Assembly (NCBI RefSeq): GCF_039928515.1
Contig: NZ_JBDSSZ010000100.1
DNA: 8,761 nucleotides
Strand: one strand, 5' to 3'
Source of the DNA: Capsulimonas sp039928515
Lineage (GTDB): Bacteria; Armatimonadota; Armatimonadia; Armatimonadales; Capsulimonadaceae
A program made the position numbers and the translations under genes. Below the pieces are notes generated by a model. The model searched no databases. It was not told where the DNA came from and saw only the letters and a list, made by a program, of their open reading frames with translations. This document shows, piece after piece, positions 6,754 through 8,761 of this stretch (position 1 is its first letter; every line of letters begins with the position of its first letter).

Positions 6754-8761
6754 ATGTTCACATTCGTTCGAAAGCATCGGCGCCTCAGTTTGGCCCTGGG
6801 GGGCGCAATAGTCATCCTTGCGATCGTCCTGGTTCGCCGATACATATTCAATGCTTCCCTGGCGCCCCGGCAGTTTGTCCAGTCGCAGGGGGAGATTGAC
6901 AGCATCCAGTTTTCGCATGACGGCAGTTTGGTTATGACTACTGACGCGCTGGATTGCCAAGTCACCTTTCGCGACCCAGCCAATGGGCGGATTGTCCGGG
7001 AATGGGCGTACAGCGGCGGAGAGACCTGGCTTTCGAATGACGGCGCACGGGTTCTGGCGACAAAGTATTCGCCCGATAGACCGACGCAGTCCACCCTCTA
7101 CAACGCCGTCACCGGTCGGGCGCTTCGGCGCTGGAACGGGCAGGTGGTGGATGTGCTTCCAGACTTCTCATTAATGGTCATCGGGGAGGATGGTGCTACT
7201 CGAAGCGTCGCCAAAGTGTCCGGCAGTCAGCCGGCCCAGCAGACCACCAAGCCGACGCCTGCTCCTCGCGGGGGGCGAGTGGTGGATGTGTTAACGGGGA
7301 GAGTTCTCGGGGTGTTGCCAGAGGCCGGGTTTCGGGATGCAATACTGTCTCGCGACGGCCGCTACCTCTGTGTGGTGAACGGCGATAAGCCGGCGCTTCT
7401 GCTGCGAGTGCCGGAGATGACGCCCATATTTTCCATGCCGTCTTTGTCCTTTCTGCGGGTGGCGCGCGACGGCGACCGCGCCTTGGGAGTCGACGGCAAT
7501 ACCGGCGTGCTGCATCTCTGGCTTCTGTCGACCGGCCTGCACACAACTGTGGATACTGGTCTCAATCAGTTGCGCCACGTTTATTCGCTGGATGACGGCT
7601 CCGTAGTCGTGCAAGGCGACGAAGGGACGCGGTTTCATTCTCACGCGGTGCTGCAGGTTCGCTCGGCGGATGGTGAGCGTCTGCTGCGTTCCCTGCCGAT
7701 GGATCCCCTGGCTTCCTCATGGAATGCCCAATTTGCCGGCGTCAATGAGTGGAACGGCCACGGCAGTGACGCCTTCAATGTGTTCGATCTCCAGAGTGGC
7801 CGGCGAATTGTCCGTTTGAACATGGCAATGGATGCGCTGGGCCAGACGGTCTCTAAACATGATTACGGTGAAGAACGCTTCGCCATCTCCCCGGATGGAC
7901 ATCGGTTCGCTTCCGCCGGTCGCAACGGTCTGCTGCATTTTTATGATTTGAGCGTTCAAACGCCGCCGTCTTCTCACCCGCCGATCTCCACGGATAATGG
8001 GCGCTCCGTGCTGTCACTGTCAGACGGCAGCGACGGCCCAGATTTATTTAAGCCAGATTTATTCGAGGCGGTCGCGCTGCCGGGCGGGGGAGTGGCGGCC
8101 AGCGGCAGGCATGATGACCCGCAGCAAATCAAATTGTGGCGTTCAGGCAAGGAGCAAATCCTGGGAGGACGTCAATACCAAGTCGCGAGGTTCCAGGTTT
8201 CCCAGGACGGCGGAATGATGGCTGTACTCTGGAACGGCGTCAAGCGTGAAAAATCCGAAGGCAAATCCGTCAGCATAATTCAAGATGATGGCTTTATGGA
8301 CCTGCGCGACACGCATACGGGGCGTCTGATCCGAACCCTCATAGAGCCGGATCCTAACGGCGTTACCAGGACAAGTATCGGCGCCTTGTCTAAACCTGTC
8401 TTTTCCCGCGACGGCAAATTTCTGGCTGTCGCTGGAGATAGCGGCGGCGTTCTCGTATTTGATACTGTCTCCGGACGGAAGATGGGGCAATTGTCGGAGA
8501 CACGTGTCCTAAGTACGAGCTGGATGGGAGGGTTCGTCGGTGATATGTTCGGCGCGGCAGCCTTAGCCTTCGCTCCCGATAACCAATCGCTGGCCGCCGC
8601 GCGTGACGACGGCGCAATCTATCTTTACTCACTGAAAACGTTCCTGCCAGTGGCGCAGATCGGCCATACCGAGACAGTGAGCTCACGCCTTCTCGGGCGG
8701 TCGCCGCGTCCGCTACGATGGGTGGCGTTCGACGCGCGTGGAGACAAGCTCTATGGCATTG
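6754..8761 (+). CDS. Membrane-anchored WD40/beta-propeller-like protein, partial at the window end
   Basis: One uninterrupted frame of 669 codons runs off the right edge, so the C-terminus is missing. The N-terminus has a basic stretch (RKHRR, residues 6-10), then a hydrophobic segment at about 11-27 and another pair of arginines, which looks like an uncleaved signal anchor. The rest would then lie outside the cytoplasm, though a cytoplasmic location cannot be excluded. Repeated blade-like units of the form FSxDGxxLxxxxxDGxxxxxD appear near residues 48-83, 195-220, 374-402, 547-580 and 602-635, as in WD40 or YVTN propellers. They are spread widely enough for two propellers or long loops. A Pro/Gln/Thr linker lies at 158-172. 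I see no catalytic motif, so a binding or scaffold role is inferred. The Shine-Dalgarno is weak (AGAG before the ATG); the anchor supports this start. Nothing ties it functionally to the peptidase upstream. Confidence 0.8.
   Translation, partial: MFTFVRKHRRLSLALGGAIVILAIVLVRRYIFNASLAPRQFVQSQGEIDSIQFSHDGSLVMTTDALDCQVTFRDPANGRIVREWAYSGGETWLSNDGARVLATKYSPDRPTQSTLYNAVTGRALRRWNGQVVDVLPDFSLMVIGEDGATRSVAKVSGSQPAQQTTKPTPAPRGGRVVDVLTGRVLGVLPEAGFRDAILSRDGRYLCVVNGDKPALLLRVPEMTPIFSMPSLSFLRVARDGDRALGVDGNTGVLHLWLLSTGLHTTVDTGLNQLRHVYSLDDGSVVVQGDEGTRFHSHAVLQVRSADGERLLRSLPMDPLASSWNAQFAGVNEWNGHGSDAFNVFDLQSGRRIVRLNMAMDALGQTVSKHDYGEERFAISPDGHRFASAGRNGLLHFYDLSVQTPPSSHPPISTDNGRSVLSLSDGSDGPDLFKPDLFEAVALPGGGVAASGRHDDPQQIKLWRSGKEQILGGRQYQVARFQVSQDGGMMAVLWNGVKREKSEGKSVSIIQDDGFMDLRDTHTGRLIRTLIEPDPNGVTRTSIGALSKPVFSRDGKFLAVAGDSGGVLVFDTVSGRKMGQLSETRVLSTSWMGGFVGDMFGAAALAFAPDNQSLAAARDDGAIYLYSLKTFLPVAQIGHTETVSSRLLGRSPRPLRWVAFDARGDKLYGI
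8038..8067 (+). repeat. 15-bp tandem duplication inside the propeller gene
   Basis: Two adjacent 15-base units (8038-8052 and 8053-8067) differ at two positions and encode PDLFK and PDLFE at residues 429-438. They share an 11-base core, CCAGATTTATT, which is more AT-rich than the surroundings. The insertion keeps the frame and falls in what is probably a surface loop next to a Ser/Asp/Gly-rich stretch. It looks like a recent slippage or duplication event. Confidence 0.7.

Overview
The window is a chromosomal stretch from a GC-rich bacterium (about 60% G+C by eye). Six protein-coding regions fill nearly all of it. No tRNA, rRNA, CRISPR array or complete mobile element is visible. A glycoside hydrolase carrying a discoidin-like fragment, coupled to its own LacI regulator, beside a long membrane-anchored beta-propeller protein, suggests a polysaccharide-degrading soil or plant-surface bacterium. 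Armatimonadota of the Capsulimonas kind, or Planctomycetota, would fit. This is a guess from gene style, not a demonstrated assignment.

Left part (1-2770, + strand). The window opens inside the last 39 codons of an unidentified gene whose tail weakly resembles the end of a tyrosine recombinase. Five bases after its stop begins a clan GH-A glycoside hydrolase that looks truncated at its 5' end: it starts in the middle of an F5/8 type C (discoidin) domain and has no signal peptide. Its stop overlaps (ATGA) the start of a LacI-family regulator, so the two are probably one sugar-utilisation unit that has lost its front.

Middle part (2794-4747). A LysR-family regulator (- strand) and a thioredoxin-reductase-like FAD protein with a CPYC centre (+ strand) are transcribed divergently from a 106-bp AT-rich gap. 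The gap holds a perfect extended -10 for lysR, a plausible sigma70 promoter for the oxidoreductase, and a nested inverted repeat placed over both. This is a classic layout for a self-regulating LysR switch that controls the flavoprotein.

Right part (4817-8761, + strand). An M3-family zinc oligopeptidase of 618 residues follows. Its Shine-Dalgarno sequence lies in the 3' arm of a perfect 8-bp RNA hairpin. After an 80-bp gap with a 7-bp GC-rich inverted repeat comes the start of a large membrane-anchored WD40/beta-propeller-like protein. It stays open for 669 codons to the window end and is therefore partial.

The most interesting points are the truncated hydrolase beside a possible recombinase remnant, the nested operator in the divergent promoter, the flavoprotein that keeps CPYC but lacks a recognisable nucleotide-binding glycine motif, and the hairpin that could hide the peptidase ribosome binding site. 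I see no clear evidence of a wholly new multi-gene system.
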